Shown here piece by piece: positions 54,869-62,941 of a stretch of DNA of 64,000 nucleotides. The stretch covers positions 1,550,001-1,614,000 of the forward strand of contig NZ_JAUSYY010000001.1 in assembly GCF_030817175.1 (NCBI RefSeq), read 5' to 3'. Position numbers and translations under genes: made by a program. The stretch comes from Agromyces ramosus (lineage in GTDB: Bacteria; Actinomycetota; Actinomycetes; Actinomycetales; Microbacteriaceae). The stretch's first letter is position 1, and every line of letters begins with the position of its first letter. The notes below the pieces were generated by a model. It worked only from the letters and a program-made list of their open reading frames with translations. It had not been told where the DNA came from and did no database searches.

Positions 54869-55999
54869 TCAGTCCCGGTCGAGGTCCGCGCGGTACCAGA
54901 ACACGTTGTACGGATCCCAGACCGACAGCGTGAAGTAGATCGTGCGCCCACCGTCGGCGGTGTAGCGGTCGAGCATGTACGGCGCATACGGCCCGGGCAG
55001 CTCGGACTGGGCGATCATGAGGTGCGGCTCGCTCCACGGGCCCCACGGGGTGACGCCCTCGCGCAGCTCGATGCCGCGACCCTCGGCGAGCGTCGACATG
55101 ATCCAGCGCTCGAGGTAGGGGTTCCACACGACCGACAGTTCGCCGACCGTGTCGTCGACGACGAGCGTTGCGGCATCCGGGTCGCCCGACCACTGCGGAC
55201 CGCCGGCGGCATCCGTGCCCGTGAAGTACTCCCAGGCGTCGGATGCCTCGACCTTCGCGGTCTCCACGCGGGCCAGGCCGACGCCGCCGAACCTGCCGTG
55301 CGTGACCCCCCAGACGTAGAGGCGTTCGACCCCGTCTTCGGTGACGGTGAACGGGCTGACCTGCACGAAGCGGGAGTCTCCGCTCCAGCGCGGCTCGTCG
55401 AGGGGCGCCCAGGTCTGGCCGCCGTCGCTGGACTTCGACAGGCCCGCTTCGTTGACCTCCCACTCGCCGGGTTCTCCCCAGTGCTTCACCGACATCCAGT
55501 GCAGGTACATCGCGTCGTTCGCGGCGAAGCCGTGCGTGGGGATCACGGTCATCTCATCGTGGTCGACCTTCTTCGACGGCAGCACCTCGGCGGCGGTGGA
55601 GGTGTCGTCGAGCACCATCCCCTCGATGGCGATGCCGTCGGACGGGTCGTCGTCGGTCGTGAAGCCGAGCGTGTTCGAGCGCCAGAACGACCCGCCGCCG
55701 CCCGTGAAGTCGGGGTCGCGTTCGCCGAACGTGTCGCCGAAGACGAACCAGACCTTGCCGTCGGCCTCGAACATGGAACCCAGGTCGGTGTGATTGACGG
55801 CCCAGCGATCGGTGGCGCCCGGCGCCTCGGCGCCCGTGACCTGGCCGAGCTGCTCGACGTTCGAGACGCCGCGAAGCACGAAGGGCTCGTCGCCCTGCGA
55901 GGCCAGCTGCGGTGCGGTCGTGGCACAGCCCGGCAGGGCCAAGACGGCCACGGCCAGCGCACCCGCGACGGTCGCACGCCTGGCTTCGCTGGTTGCCAC
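54869..55999 (-). CDS. DUF4185/GH183-type lipoprotein, candidate endo-D-arabinanase
   Basis: This 376-residue protein has a lipoprotein signal peptide (lipobox LPGC, Cys25) and a five-bladed-propeller-like DUF4185 domain: DLGSMFEADGKVWFVFGDTFGERDPDFTGGGGSFWRSNTLGF, DEMTVIPTHGFAANDAMYLHWMSVKHWGEPGEWEVNEAGLSKSSDGGQTW, SRFVQVSPF and VVWNPYLERWIMS. DUF4185 was shown to contain endo-D-arabinofuranases (GH183) that cut the arabinan of mycobacterial cell walls. As a surface enzyme it would release oligosaccharides for the ABC importer encoded downstream. The GTG at 55999 has GAGGAGG upstream, and an operator lies at 56039. The sequence is also compatible with related DUF5005/sialidase-like proteins; activity needs proof. 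Confidence 0.85.
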   Translation of the reverse strand: MATSEARRATVAGALAVAVLALPGCATTAPQLASQGDEPFVLRGVSNVEQLGQVTGAEAPGATDRWAVNHTDLGSMFEADGKVWFVFGDTFGERDPDFTGGGGSFWRSNTLGFTTDDDPSDGIAIEGMVLDDTSTAAEVLPSKKVDHDEMTVIPTHGFAANDAMYLHWMSVKHWGEPGEWEVNEAGLSKSSDGGQTWAPLDEPRWSGDSRFVQVSPFTVTEDGVERLYVWGVTHGRFGGVGLARVETAKVEASDAWEYFTGTDAAGGPQWSGDPDAATLVVDDTVGELSVVWNPYLERWIMSTLAEGRGIELREGVTPWGPWSEPHLMIAQSELPGPYAPYMLDRYTADGGRTIYFTLSVWDPYNVFWYRADLDRD

Positions 56000-56038
56000 G
56001 AATCCTCCTCGATCGGTGCGGTCGGACCAAGGTTCACA

Positions 56039-56050
56039 GAAATCGATTTC
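56039..56050. promoter_or_regulatory. LacI-type operator, GH183/ABC operon
   Basis: GAAATCGATTTC, a perfect copy of the locus operator, 40 bases upstream of the GTG of the DUF4185 gene. CACAGAAATCGATTTCAA here resembles ACAGAAATCGATTTCAAG at 47551, so conservation reaches beyond the 12-bp core. Confidence 0.88.
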
Positions 56051-56171
56051 AAAGTCAAGCGACGACGATCGGGGTCCAGTGGATGCCCGGCGCCCCGGCG
56101 CATCACCCCTGCCCGGACATCCGCGGACCCCGTTCTCACGGGCCGCGCACTGCCCGCCCGGGCAGGCTATT

Positions 56172-56183
56172 GAAATCGATTTC
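56172..56183. promoter_or_regulatory. LacI-type operator, unknown-function gene at 56233
   Basis: GAAATCGATTTC again, 50 bases before the ATG of the 325-residue unknown gene and 122 bases from the operator of the divergent DUF4185 operon. The two sites flank the divergent promoters, and their spacing would allow looping by a tetramer or dimer pair. Confidence 0.88.
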
Positions 56184-56232
56184 CCACCGCGCTACGGTGA
56201 ACCGGTCATCGCAGTCGAGCGAGAGGGGCCGG

Positions 56233-57210
56233 ATGAGTCGCGACCGCGAGTCGAACGACGACCGCATGCAGCCAGGGGAACCCGAGGTGGCCGGCGGCTG
56301 GCTCCGACCCGCCGGCGGCACGCCCGCCGAACCCCGTTGGGGCCACTCCGACGGCCTGCAGGTCGGCCTGCACCCACTCGGAGGGCCGCGCGGACTGCTG
56401 CGCCTCTACACGCCCTACCTCGACCACCACCGCGACCGCCTGGTCAACTTCATCGCGGTCGAGCCGGTACCGGCCGGAGCCGACGAGCGCGGCTACTCCG
56501 AACTCGAGGCGAGCCGGCTCGACGGCGAGCCGGGGCTGCGGTTCTGGAGCGCCGACGATCCGTCGGACCCGACTCCGCGACCCGCCGACGAGCCCGCACG
56601 AGGCATGATCGAGGTCGTCGACGGCATCGAACGCCTCCGCGTCTGGATCCTCGTCGAACCCTTCGCCAACGGCGCCGACGTCGCAGTCTCGGTGACCTTC
56701 CGCGCCGACCGACCGCACGAGATCGAGCTCGCCGCGCATGCGGGGGAGACATCCGTGCCGCTCGGCCAATGCGTGCTCACGGCGACGATGGGGAACTGGG
56801 CGAGGTTGCGCCGGCTCCACCTCGCGGAGCGCACGGTCGTCGCGGGCGAGCTCTGGCCCTCGTATCGCGACGCGCACTTCGCCGACCACGCTCGGTTCGG
56901 TCTCCCCGAGCTCACGGCCGCCGACGGCGCCGTGACCGTGTCGGCCACGCCCGACGAAGCGGCACCGCACGAGGCAGAGTACGCCCCGGGCACCAGCGAG
57001 CACTGGCACTACGTCGGCCGGCGGGCGGTGCAGACCTGGCGCGCGGCGGATCCGCACCCCGAACTCGCCGTGCAGGTGAACGGCCGGTACACCTACTGGA
57101 TGAGTGCCGCGCCGATCCCCGGCGGCATCGCGTTCGAGAACTTCGAACTCGTCGAGCCGTTCCGCCAGGGGCGGCCGCTCACCTTCGCGATCGAGCCGCT
57201 CGACGTCTGA
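56233..57210 (+). CDS. Unknown cytoplasmic protein of the arabinan regulon, 325 residues
   Basis: No family is recognised. There is no signal peptide or membrane segment, so it is cytoplasmic. It looks like a beta-rich, aromatic-rich single domain: LQVGLHPLGGPRGLLRLYTPYLDHHRDRLVNFIAVEPVP, GLRFWSADDP, LRVWILVEPFANGADVAVSVTFRADRP, VLTATMGNWARLRRLHL, then WRAADPHPELAVQVNGRYTYWMSAAPIPGGIAFENFELVEPF. Conserved-looking aromatic and acidic residues are spread over the whole length as in sugar-active proteins (mutarotase or glycosidase accessory). GAGAGGGG precedes the ATG. A perfect copy of the locus operator at 56172 shows that it belongs to the same regulon as the GH183, GH172 and GH116 genes. Confidence 0.82.
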   Translation: MSRDRESNDDRMQPGEPEVAGGWLRPAGGTPAEPRWGHSDGLQVGLHPLGGPRGLLRLYTPYLDHHRDRLVNFIAVEPVPAGADERGYSELEASRLDGEPGLRFWSADDPSDPTPRPADEPARGMIEVVDGIERLRVWILVEPFANGADVAVSVTFRADRPHEIELAAHAGETSVPLGQCVLTATMGNWARLRRLHLAERTVVAGELWPSYRDAHFADHARFGLPELTAADGAVTVSATPDEAAPHEAEYAPGTSEHWHYVGRRAVQTWRAADPHPELAVQVNGRYTYWMSAAPIPGGIAFENFELVEPFRQGRPLTFAIEPLDV

Positions 57211-57272
57211 TCAACCCCACCGGGACGAGAGCGGCTCGGCGATCGCCGCAGGGTAGCGCCACGGCGGAGTAA

Positions 57273-57314
57273 ATCGCTACGCTCGATTAGCGATCGCGCT
57301 TATCGATTAGCGAT
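57273..57314. repeat. Iterated TAGCGAT half-sites before the beta-helix gene
   Basis: TCGATTAGCGAT occurs twice with 20-bp periodicity (57283-57294 and 57303-57314), and the inverted half-site ATCGCTA stands at 57273-57279. Three half-sites with two-helical-turn spacing, 50-90 bases upstream of the ATG at 57363, look like a regulator binding array. It differs from the GAAATCGATTTC operators, though it shares an ATCGAT core in its second half. Confidence 0.5.
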
Positions 57315-57362
57315 TGCATGTTCTGCTTCGTATGACCAACGAATCTTCAAGGGAGAAGTTCG

Positions 57363-60300
57363 ATGACAGCGTTGACCAGAAGAACCGCCGCGATGACACT
57401 CGCCTGCGCGATCGGGATCGGCCTGTCGGTCACCGTCGCGCACGCCCCGGCCACTGCCGTGCCCCAGCACGAGTTCCATGTCGCGACCACCGGCAGCGAC
57501 ACGACCGGCACCGGCTCGGCCGCCTCGCCATGGGCGACGATCGAGCACGCCCGCGACCACATCGAGTCGAACGGGCTCAACGACGGCATGACCGGCGACA
57601 TCGACGTGCTCGTCGCCGCCGGCGACTACTACGTCGACGAGACCATCGCCTTCGACGAGACCGACTCCGGCAGCAACGGCTTCACGGTCAACTACAGGAG
57701 CAAGGACGCCGTCGGCAGCGCACGCTTCATCGGCGGCGAAGAGATCACCGGGTGGACCCAGCACTCGGGCGACATCTACAAGGCGTTCGTCGGAACGGAC
57801 TGGCGCTTCGACACGCTCTCCGAGAACGGCGCGCGAGCGACGAAGGCCCGCTATCCGAACTCCGCTCCGAACGCCGGCTATGCGATGTCGAAGGCGCCGT
57901 ACCTGTACAGCGAGAACAGCGGCCAATACAACGTCCTGCAGTACAAGCCGGGAGATCTCGACCCGACCGGCTGGGACCTGGCCGACGCGCAGGTCTTCGT
58001 CTGGGCACTCGGGCCCGCAGCCTGGTTCACCGACACCACGCCGATCAGTTCCATCAACGCCTCGACTCGGCAGATCTCGCTGTCGCACGACGCCCGGTAC
58101 CTGCTCAGGGCCAACTCACGCTACGTCGTACAGGGAGCCTTGGAGCTCCTCGACCAGCCTGGCGAGTTTCATCTCGACACGTCGTCGGGATACCTGTACT
58201 ACTGGGCGAAAGACGGGGCGGCGTCGGCCCAGACCATCATCGCGCCGAAGGTGCAGACCATCGTCTCCCTGCAGGGTTCATCGGAAAGCAGCAGAGTCCA
58301 TCATGTCCGGTTCGACGGATTGAGCTTCGAGGACTCCGACTTCACCGACTGGTACCGGCACGCGTGGCCGCTCGACGGCGCCTCGGGAGAAGGACACACG
58401 TATCCGCAGTACGACCGGCAGATCAACATGCCGCAACATCGCACGGGGATGTTCTTCTTGCAGAACACCGACCACATCGCGATCCAGAACTCGCGCTTCG
58501 TCAACTCCGGCTACTCGGCGATCTACCTGTTGTTCTACAACCAGAACAACACGATCAGCGGAAACCTGATCGAGCACAGCGGGCATTCGGGCATCTACCT
58601 CGAAGGCCGGTATCCGGGCGAGGGCGATGTCAGCAAGAACAACGTCCTCACCAACAACGTGATCCACGATGTCGGCGAGCTCGTCGGAAACGGCAGCGGC
58701 GTGTACCTGATGAACAGCGGAGGCAACGAGGTCTCGTACAGCGAGATCTACAACTCCCCTCGCTACGCCATCGCCTTCGACACCTACATCGGCATACCCC
58801 TCGCGGACATCTACCTGCAGGGCAACGTGATGAAGAATCTCAAGATCTCCAACATGGCGCAGGACAGCGGAGACACGGCTCCCATCTACTCGTGGGGGCG
58901 CAGCAAGGCGGCCAACACGGTCGAGCAGGTGACCATCGACCGGGTCTACGCTCATCCCTCGATGCAGGACTACGCGCCCAATGGCGTGTTCATGGACAAC
59001 GAGTCGTCCGGACAGGTCTTCCGCAACATCAAGGTGACGAACACGCAGGGCGCCGCGTATCGAACGAACTCGTCGACCGGCCACACGCTCACCAACGTGA
59101 GCTGGCAAGCCGGCTTCAATGACGCGCTCATGGACTATGCCAACATCGGATCCACCGTGGACTTCCCGTACGCCGTGACGCCCGCGGGCTTCACAGCCGG
59201 GTTCACCGGTTCCCACGTCGCTCTGGCCTGGCAGGCGGTGAAGAACGCGGCGAGCTACGACGTGCTGCGTTCCACCACTCCAGGCGGCCCGTATTCGACA
59301 ACGGTCTGCAGTGCGACGACCGCGACCTCCTGCACCGACGCGACGGGCACGCCGGGAACGACGTACCACTACGTCGTGAAGGCGCGCACCTCGGCCGGCG
59401 ATCTCAGCGACAGTTCCAACGAGTCGTCCGCCCTGTTCGGCGAACTGATCTTCGACGGATTCGAGAACGGTCTCGGCAACTGGACGACCGCCAAGGGAAC
59501 CGCGACGGTCAGCACCGCTCAGGCTCATTCCGGCAGCAAGAGCTACGCCATCGACCAGGACACGGATGTCATCGCGCATTCGTTCAGTTCGAGCAGGAAC
59601 CGGGTGGTGTCGCTGTGGTTCTATGACGACGCATCCGACACCTCGCTGCAGACGATGGCCAAGGTCGACGACACCCCATGGAGCGACGGCACGCAGTGGC
59701 GGGGGCTCGGCGTGAACACGCCGACCTCGGCGACCAAGTACGTGACGCGCCTCGCCGGCGTGACCGCGGCGACAACCGTGATCCGCACCACCGGCTGGCA
59801 CGAACTGAAGTGGGACTATCGGTCGGGCACGAAGGTCGACATGTACATCGACGGAACGCTGGTCGCATCCCCGACCGGCGTGACGAGCTTCAACCAGATC
59901 TCGATGGGCGACTGGTGGACCAGCAACTCGGGCACCGTCTACTTCGACGATGTCCTCGTCAACGATCCGTTCGCCGACGGCTTCGAGAGCGGACTCGGTG
60001 CGTGGACGACCGGCAGCGGGACGGCATCGGTCAGCACGACCCAAGCTCATTCCGGCAGCAACAGCTATGCCATCAACCAGGATCAAGACGTCATCACGCG
60101 GGTACTGAGCTCGAACGAGAACAGGGGCGCGACGGTGTGGTTCTACGACGACGCGTCGGACACCTCCATGCAGGCCATGGCCAGAGCGGATGGCATGGTC
60201 TGGAGCGACGGGACGCAGTGGAGGGGCCTCGGCGTGAACACGCCGAGCTCGGCGACCAAGTACGTGACGCGCATCGGTGGCTCGTACGCCGTGACATCCG

Positions 60301-60488
60301 TCACCCGCACCACGGGCTGGCACGAGCTCAAGTGGGACTACTCATCGGGCACCAGGGTCGACATGTACATCGACGGCACCCTGGTCGCCTCCCCAACGGG
60401 CGTGACGAGCTTCGATCACATCTCGATGGGCGACTGGTGGACCGGGAGTTCAGGCGCGGTCTACTTCGACGACGTGAGCGCGAAGTAG
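57363..60488 (+). CDS. Secreted right-handed beta-helix protein with two C-terminal jelly-roll modules
   Basis: The 1041-residue precursor has a signal peptide (about residues 1-35), a pectate-lyase-like parallel beta-helix (about 40-610), a fibronectin-III domain (about 615-695) and two tandem 174-residue modules at the C-terminus that resemble LamG/concanavalin-like carbohydrate-binding domains. The helix shows typical coil repeats (IAIQNSRFVNSGYSAIYLLFYNQNNTISGNLIEHSGHSGIYLEG; NNVLTNNVIHDVGELVGNGSGVYLMNSGGNEV). Such proteins are polysaccharide lyases, hydrolases or epimerases; no catalytic residue is assigned. AGGGAG stands 8 bases before the ATG. It lacks the locus operator and the genome-typical 7-mer, so it may be a separate, possibly acquired unit. 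Confidence 0.88.
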   Translation: MTALTRRTAAMTLACAIGIGLSVTVAHAPATAVPQHEFHVATTGSDTTGTGSAASPWATIEHARDHIESNGLNDGMTGDIDVLVAAGDYYVDETIAFDETDSGSNGFTVNYRSKDAVGSARFIGGEEITGWTQHSGDIYKAFVGTDWRFDTLSENGARATKARYPNSAPNAGYAMSKAPYLYSENSGQYNVLQYKPGDLDPTGWDLADAQVFVWALGPAAWFTDTTPISSINASTRQISLSHDARYLLRANSRYVVQGALELLDQPGEFHLDTSSGYLYYWAKDGAASAQTIIAPKVQTIVSLQGSSESSRVHHVRFDGLSFEDSDFTDWYRHAWPLDGASGEGHTYPQYDRQINMPQHRTGMFFLQNTDHIAIQNSRFVNSGYSAIYLLFYNQNNTISGNLIEHSGHSGIYLEGRYPGEGDVSKNNVLTNNVIHDVGELVGNGSGVYLMNSGGNEVSYSEIYNSPRYAIAFDTYIGIPLADIYLQGNVMKNLKISNMAQDSGDTAPIYSWGRSKAANTVEQVTIDRVYAHPSMQDYAPNGVFMDNESSGQVFRNIKVTNTQGAAYRTNSSTGHTLTNVSWQAGFNDALMDYANIGSTVDFPYAVTPAGFTAGFTGSHVALAWQAVKNAASYDVLRSTTPGGPYSTTVCSATTATSCTDATGTPGTTYHYVVKARTSAGDLSDSSNESSALFGELIFDGFENGLGNWTTAKGTATVSTAQAHSGSKSYAIDQDTDVIAHSFSSSRNRVVSLWFYDDASDTSLQTMAKVDDTPWSDGTQWRGLGVNTPTSATKYVTRLAGVTAATTVIRTTGWHELKWDYRSGTKVDMYIDGTLVASPTGVTSFNQISMGDWWTSNSGTVYFDDVLVNDPFADGFESGLGAWTTGSGTASVSTTQAHSGSNSYAINQDQDVITRVLSSNENRGATVWFYDDASDTSMQAMARADGMVWSDGTQWRGLGVNTPSSATKYVTRIGGSYAVTSVTRTTGWHELKWDYSSGTRVDMYIDGTLVASPTGVTSFDHISMGDWWTGSSGAVYFDDVSAK
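59454..59954 (+). repeat. C-terminal module repeat 1 in the beta-helix gene
   Basis: This is the first of two in-frame direct repeats with a 522-base period and no gap. It encodes DGFENGLGNW up to YFDDV. Over the central part (WSDGTQWRGLGVNTPxSATKYVTR and GWHELKWDYxSGTxVDMYIDGTLVASPTGVTSF) the copies are nearly identical in protein and also very similar in DNA, implying a fairly recent duplication. Confidence 0.88.
59976..60476 (+). repeat. C-terminal module repeat 2 in the beta-helix gene
   Basis: This is the second copy of the 174-residue module (DGFESGLGAW up to YFDDV), offset from the first by exactly 522 bases. Differences cluster in the first third (the TxQAHSGS region and following strands); the last two thirds are almost unchanged. 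Confidence 0.88.
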
Positions 60489-60499
60489 TCGTCGGATCC

Positions 60500-60522
60500 G
60501 CGGCGCCGGGTTCCGGCGCCGC
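60500..60522 (+). terminator. Hairpin terminator after the beta-helix gene
   Basis: GCGGCGCCGG and CCGGCGCCGC form a perfect 10-bp stem with a 3-base loop, 12 bases after the stop codon at 60488. Confidence 0.75.
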
Positions 60523-60546
60523 GGGTCGCGTCGTAGCCTTACGACC

Positions 60547-61335
60547 GTGCGACTCGTCACCTGGAACGTACTGTGGCGCTTCGAGCCCGAGTGGCGGGCG
60601 AGGGAGCGGGCGATCCTCACGACGCTCGAGCGCCTCGCGCCCGACGTGATCGGGCTCCAGGAGTGCTGGGGAACGGCCGACCAGTCGCAGGCGCACCTGT
60701 TCGCCGAGCGGCTGGGAGGCGTGCACGCCGCCTTCCTCGGCCCGTCGCTTCCGCCCGTGCCGCAGCCGCCCGAGCATCCCGACCAGGCCGGCGTGCTGAT
60801 GGGCGTGGGGCTCGTGAGCCGGTGGCCGATCCGCTCCGTGCGGCGCCACGACCTGCCAGTCAGTCATCGGCAGATCGCGCCGGTGGCGCTCGAGGCGCGC
60901 ATCGAACACCCTGAGGAGCCATTCGACGTCATCGTGGCTGCGACGGAATGGGAGCCGGAGTTCGCCGACGATCACCTCGCGCAGACGCGGCGGCTCGCCG
61001 AGCTGCTCGACGCAGCTGCCGCGGGCGAGCCGAGGTTCCTCCTCGCCGACCTGAACTGCGACCGCACGCAGGCTGAGTTCGCGCCAATCGCGGCCGCCGC
61101 CGACGACACCTGGGAGCTCGGCGGCGGCGATGCCGATGCCGTGACGCTCAGCTCGGAGGTTCCGTTCGCCCCGCTCGAGGCGACGAAGGAGATCGACCGG
61201 CGCGTCGATCACATCCTCGTGAGCCACGGCTCGGGCGTCGCGGTCGAGTCCGCGTTCACGGTGGATGCGCCGGTCGGCGACCTCTTCCCGTCGGACCACT
61301 TCCCGGTGGTCGTCGACGTGCGACTGGGCTCGTGA
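60547..61335 (+). CDS. Endonuclease/exonuclease/phosphatase family protein
   Basis: The 262-residue protein starts MRLVTWNVLWRFEP, with the Asn of the metal site, then LAPDVIGLQECWG (catalytic Glu), FLLADLNCDR (the N of DxN) and DRRVDHILVSHG with the end FPSDHFPVVVDVRL (SDH motif). These are the full set of Mg-dependent EEP motifs. Substrates range from nucleic acids to phosphoinositides or small phosphoesters and cannot be assigned here. The GTG at 60547 begins the conserved strand directly. It lies 25 bases after the terminator of the beta-helix gene, so it has its own promoter. Confidence 0.9.
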   Translation: MRLVTWNVLWRFEPEWRARERAILTTLERLAPDVIGLQECWGTADQSQAHLFAERLGGVHAAFLGPSLPPVPQPPEHPDQAGVLMGVGLVSRWPIRSVRRHDLPVSHRQIAPVALEARIEHPEEPFDVIVAATEWEPEFADDHLAQTRRLAELLDAAAAGEPRFLLADLNCDRTQAEFAPIAAAADDTWELGGGDADAVTLSSEVPFAPLEATKEIDRRVDHILVSHGSGVAVESAFTVDAPVGDLFPSDHFPVVVDVRLGS

Positions 61336-61483
61336 GAGCGCCGGCGGCGGCGGCTCGGGCGGGCCGCTATCGCTGCGGCATCCGTCGCGCTACAGTGCAC
61401 GAAGATCAGCGCCGATCGACCGGGATGCCCGCCTCACCGAGGCGCGCCACCTCCCGTTCATCCGACCGAACGAGGCTTGCACC

Positions 61484-62890
61484 ATGACCGAGCATCCCGA
61501 GCTCCCCTCCGACCCCGCTCCCCGCAACTTCCCGCCGTCGCGACTCACGCCGCCCGACGGCGCCGCCGCGACGATCGGCGTGGCGACGGAGCAGGTCGAG
61601 GCGGTCGAGGAGGCCGGCGCCCGCAAGGGCCGCATCCTCGCGTGGGGCCTCTGGGACTGGGGTTCGGCGGCGTTCAACGCGGTCGTCACCACGTTCGTCT
61701 TCACCGTGTACCTCACGAGCGAGTCGTTCGGGCCGACGGGCACCGTCGAGGCGCAGCTCGGGTTGGCGCTCACGATCGCCGGGCTCCTGATCGCGCTCCT
61801 GGCGCCCATCACCGGCCAGCGATCGGACACCAGCGGCCGGCGCAAGTTCTGGCTCGCGGTGAACACCTACATCGTCGTGGCGCTGACCCTCGCGATGTTC
61901 TTCGTGCTGCCGGCGCCCGAGTACCTCATGCTCGGGCTCTTCCTCGTCGCCGCGGGCAACATCTTCTTCGAGTTCGCCGGCGTGAACTACAACGCGATGC
62001 TCGTGCAGGTCTCGACGCCCCGCTCGATCGGCAGGGTCTCGGGCTTCGGCTGGGGCATGGGGTACGTCGGCGGCATCGTGCTGCTGCTCATCGTGTACTT
62101 CGGCTTCATCCAGCCCGAGGTCGGGCTCTTCGGCGTGACGGGTGACCAGGGGCTCGACGTGCGCGTGACCGTGCTCGTCTCGGGCATCTGGTTCGGCCTG
62201 TTCGCGCTGCCGTTGTTCTTCGCGGTGCCCGAGTACCGCAACCCCGCCGCGGTGGATCGCGGCAAGGTGAGCTTCTTCGGCTCCTACGTTCGCCTCGGCC
62301 GCGACATCAAGCGGCTCTGGAAGGAGCAGCGCAACACGGTGTGGTTCCTGCTCGCGAGCGCCGTCTTCCGCGACGGCCTCGCGGGTGTGTTCACGTTCGG
62401 CGGCGTGCTCGCGGCATCCGTCTTCGGGTTCTCGGCCGGCGAGGTGATCATCTTCGCGATCGCCGCGAACGTGGTCGCAGGCATCTCGACGATCGCGGTC
62501 GGCGCCCTCGACGACCGGCTCGGCGCCAAGCCGGTCATCATCACGGCGCTCATCGGCCTCGTCGTGAGCGGCCTGCTCATCTTCCTGCTGCACGACGGCG
62601 GCCAGATCGTGTTCTGGACGGCGGGCCTCGCGCTCTGCCTCTTCGTCGGCCCGGCCCAGTCGGCGAGCCGCACGTTCCTCGCCCGCCTCATCCCCGCCGG
62701 CCGCGAGGGCGAGGTGTTCGGCCTCTACGCGACGACGGGCCGGGCCGTCAGCTTCCTCGCGCCGATGGCCTTCACGCTCTTCGTCGTGATCGGCGGCGCG
62801 CCGTACTTCGGCATCCTCGGCATCGTGCTCGTGATCGCGCTGGGGCTCGCGCTGCTCATCCCGGTGAAGGCGACGCCCGTGCGGCGGTAG
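61484..62890 (+). CDS. UMF1/Atg22-type MFS transporter
   Basis: The 468-residue carrier has a hydrophilic N-terminus of about 45 residues and about 12 transmembrane helices. ILAWGLWDWGSAAFNAVVTTFVFTVYLT is the classical start of the UMF1 family (Atg22-related), and APITGQRSDTSGRRKFWLAVNTY contains the MFS loop motif. Atg22 in yeast exports amino acids from the vacuole; the bacterial substrates are unknown. The ATG at 61484 was chosen as the first start after the gap. It is monocistronic and ends in a hairpin shared with the convergent tetR gene. Confidence 0.9.
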   Translation: MTEHPELPSDPAPRNFPPSRLTPPDGAAATIGVATEQVEAVEEAGARKGRILAWGLWDWGSAAFNAVVTTFVFTVYLTSESFGPTGTVEAQLGLALTIAGLLIALLAPITGQRSDTSGRRKFWLAVNTYIVVALTLAMFFVLPAPEYLMLGLFLVAAGNIFFEFAGVNYNAMLVQVSTPRSIGRVSGFGWGMGYVGGIVLLLIVYFGFIQPEVGLFGVTGDQGLDVRVTVLVSGIWFGLFALPLFFAVPEYRNPAAVDRGKVSFFGSYVRLGRDIKRLWKEQRNTVWFLLASAVFRDGLAGVFTFGGVLAASVFGFSAGEVIIFAIAANVVAGISTIAVGALDDRLGAKPVIITALIGLVVSGLLIFLLHDGGQIVFWTAGLALCLFVGPAQSASRTFLARLIPAGREGEVFGLYATTGRAVSFLAPMAFTLFVVIGGAPYFGILGIVLVIALGLALLIPVKATPVRR

Positions 62891-62897
62891 CCAGGGG

Positions 62898-62937
62898 GCG
62901 GATGCCTCGAGCCGGGGCCCGGCGCCGGGGCATCCGC
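62898..62937. terminator. Bidirectional terminator between the MFS and tetR genes
   Basis: GCGGATGCC and GGCATCCGC form a perfect 9-bp outer stem, with a further GC-rich inverted repeat inside the loop (GCCGGGG...). As at 20904, the terminator stem uses the GGATGCC/GGCATCC 7-mer pair. Confidence 0.7.
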
Positions 62938-62941
62938 TCGC

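Noticed and set aside
57273..57314. A fifth LacI operator before the beta-helix gene
   Set aside because: Although ATCGAT occurs, the GAAATCGATTTC arms are missing; the half-site pattern is different.
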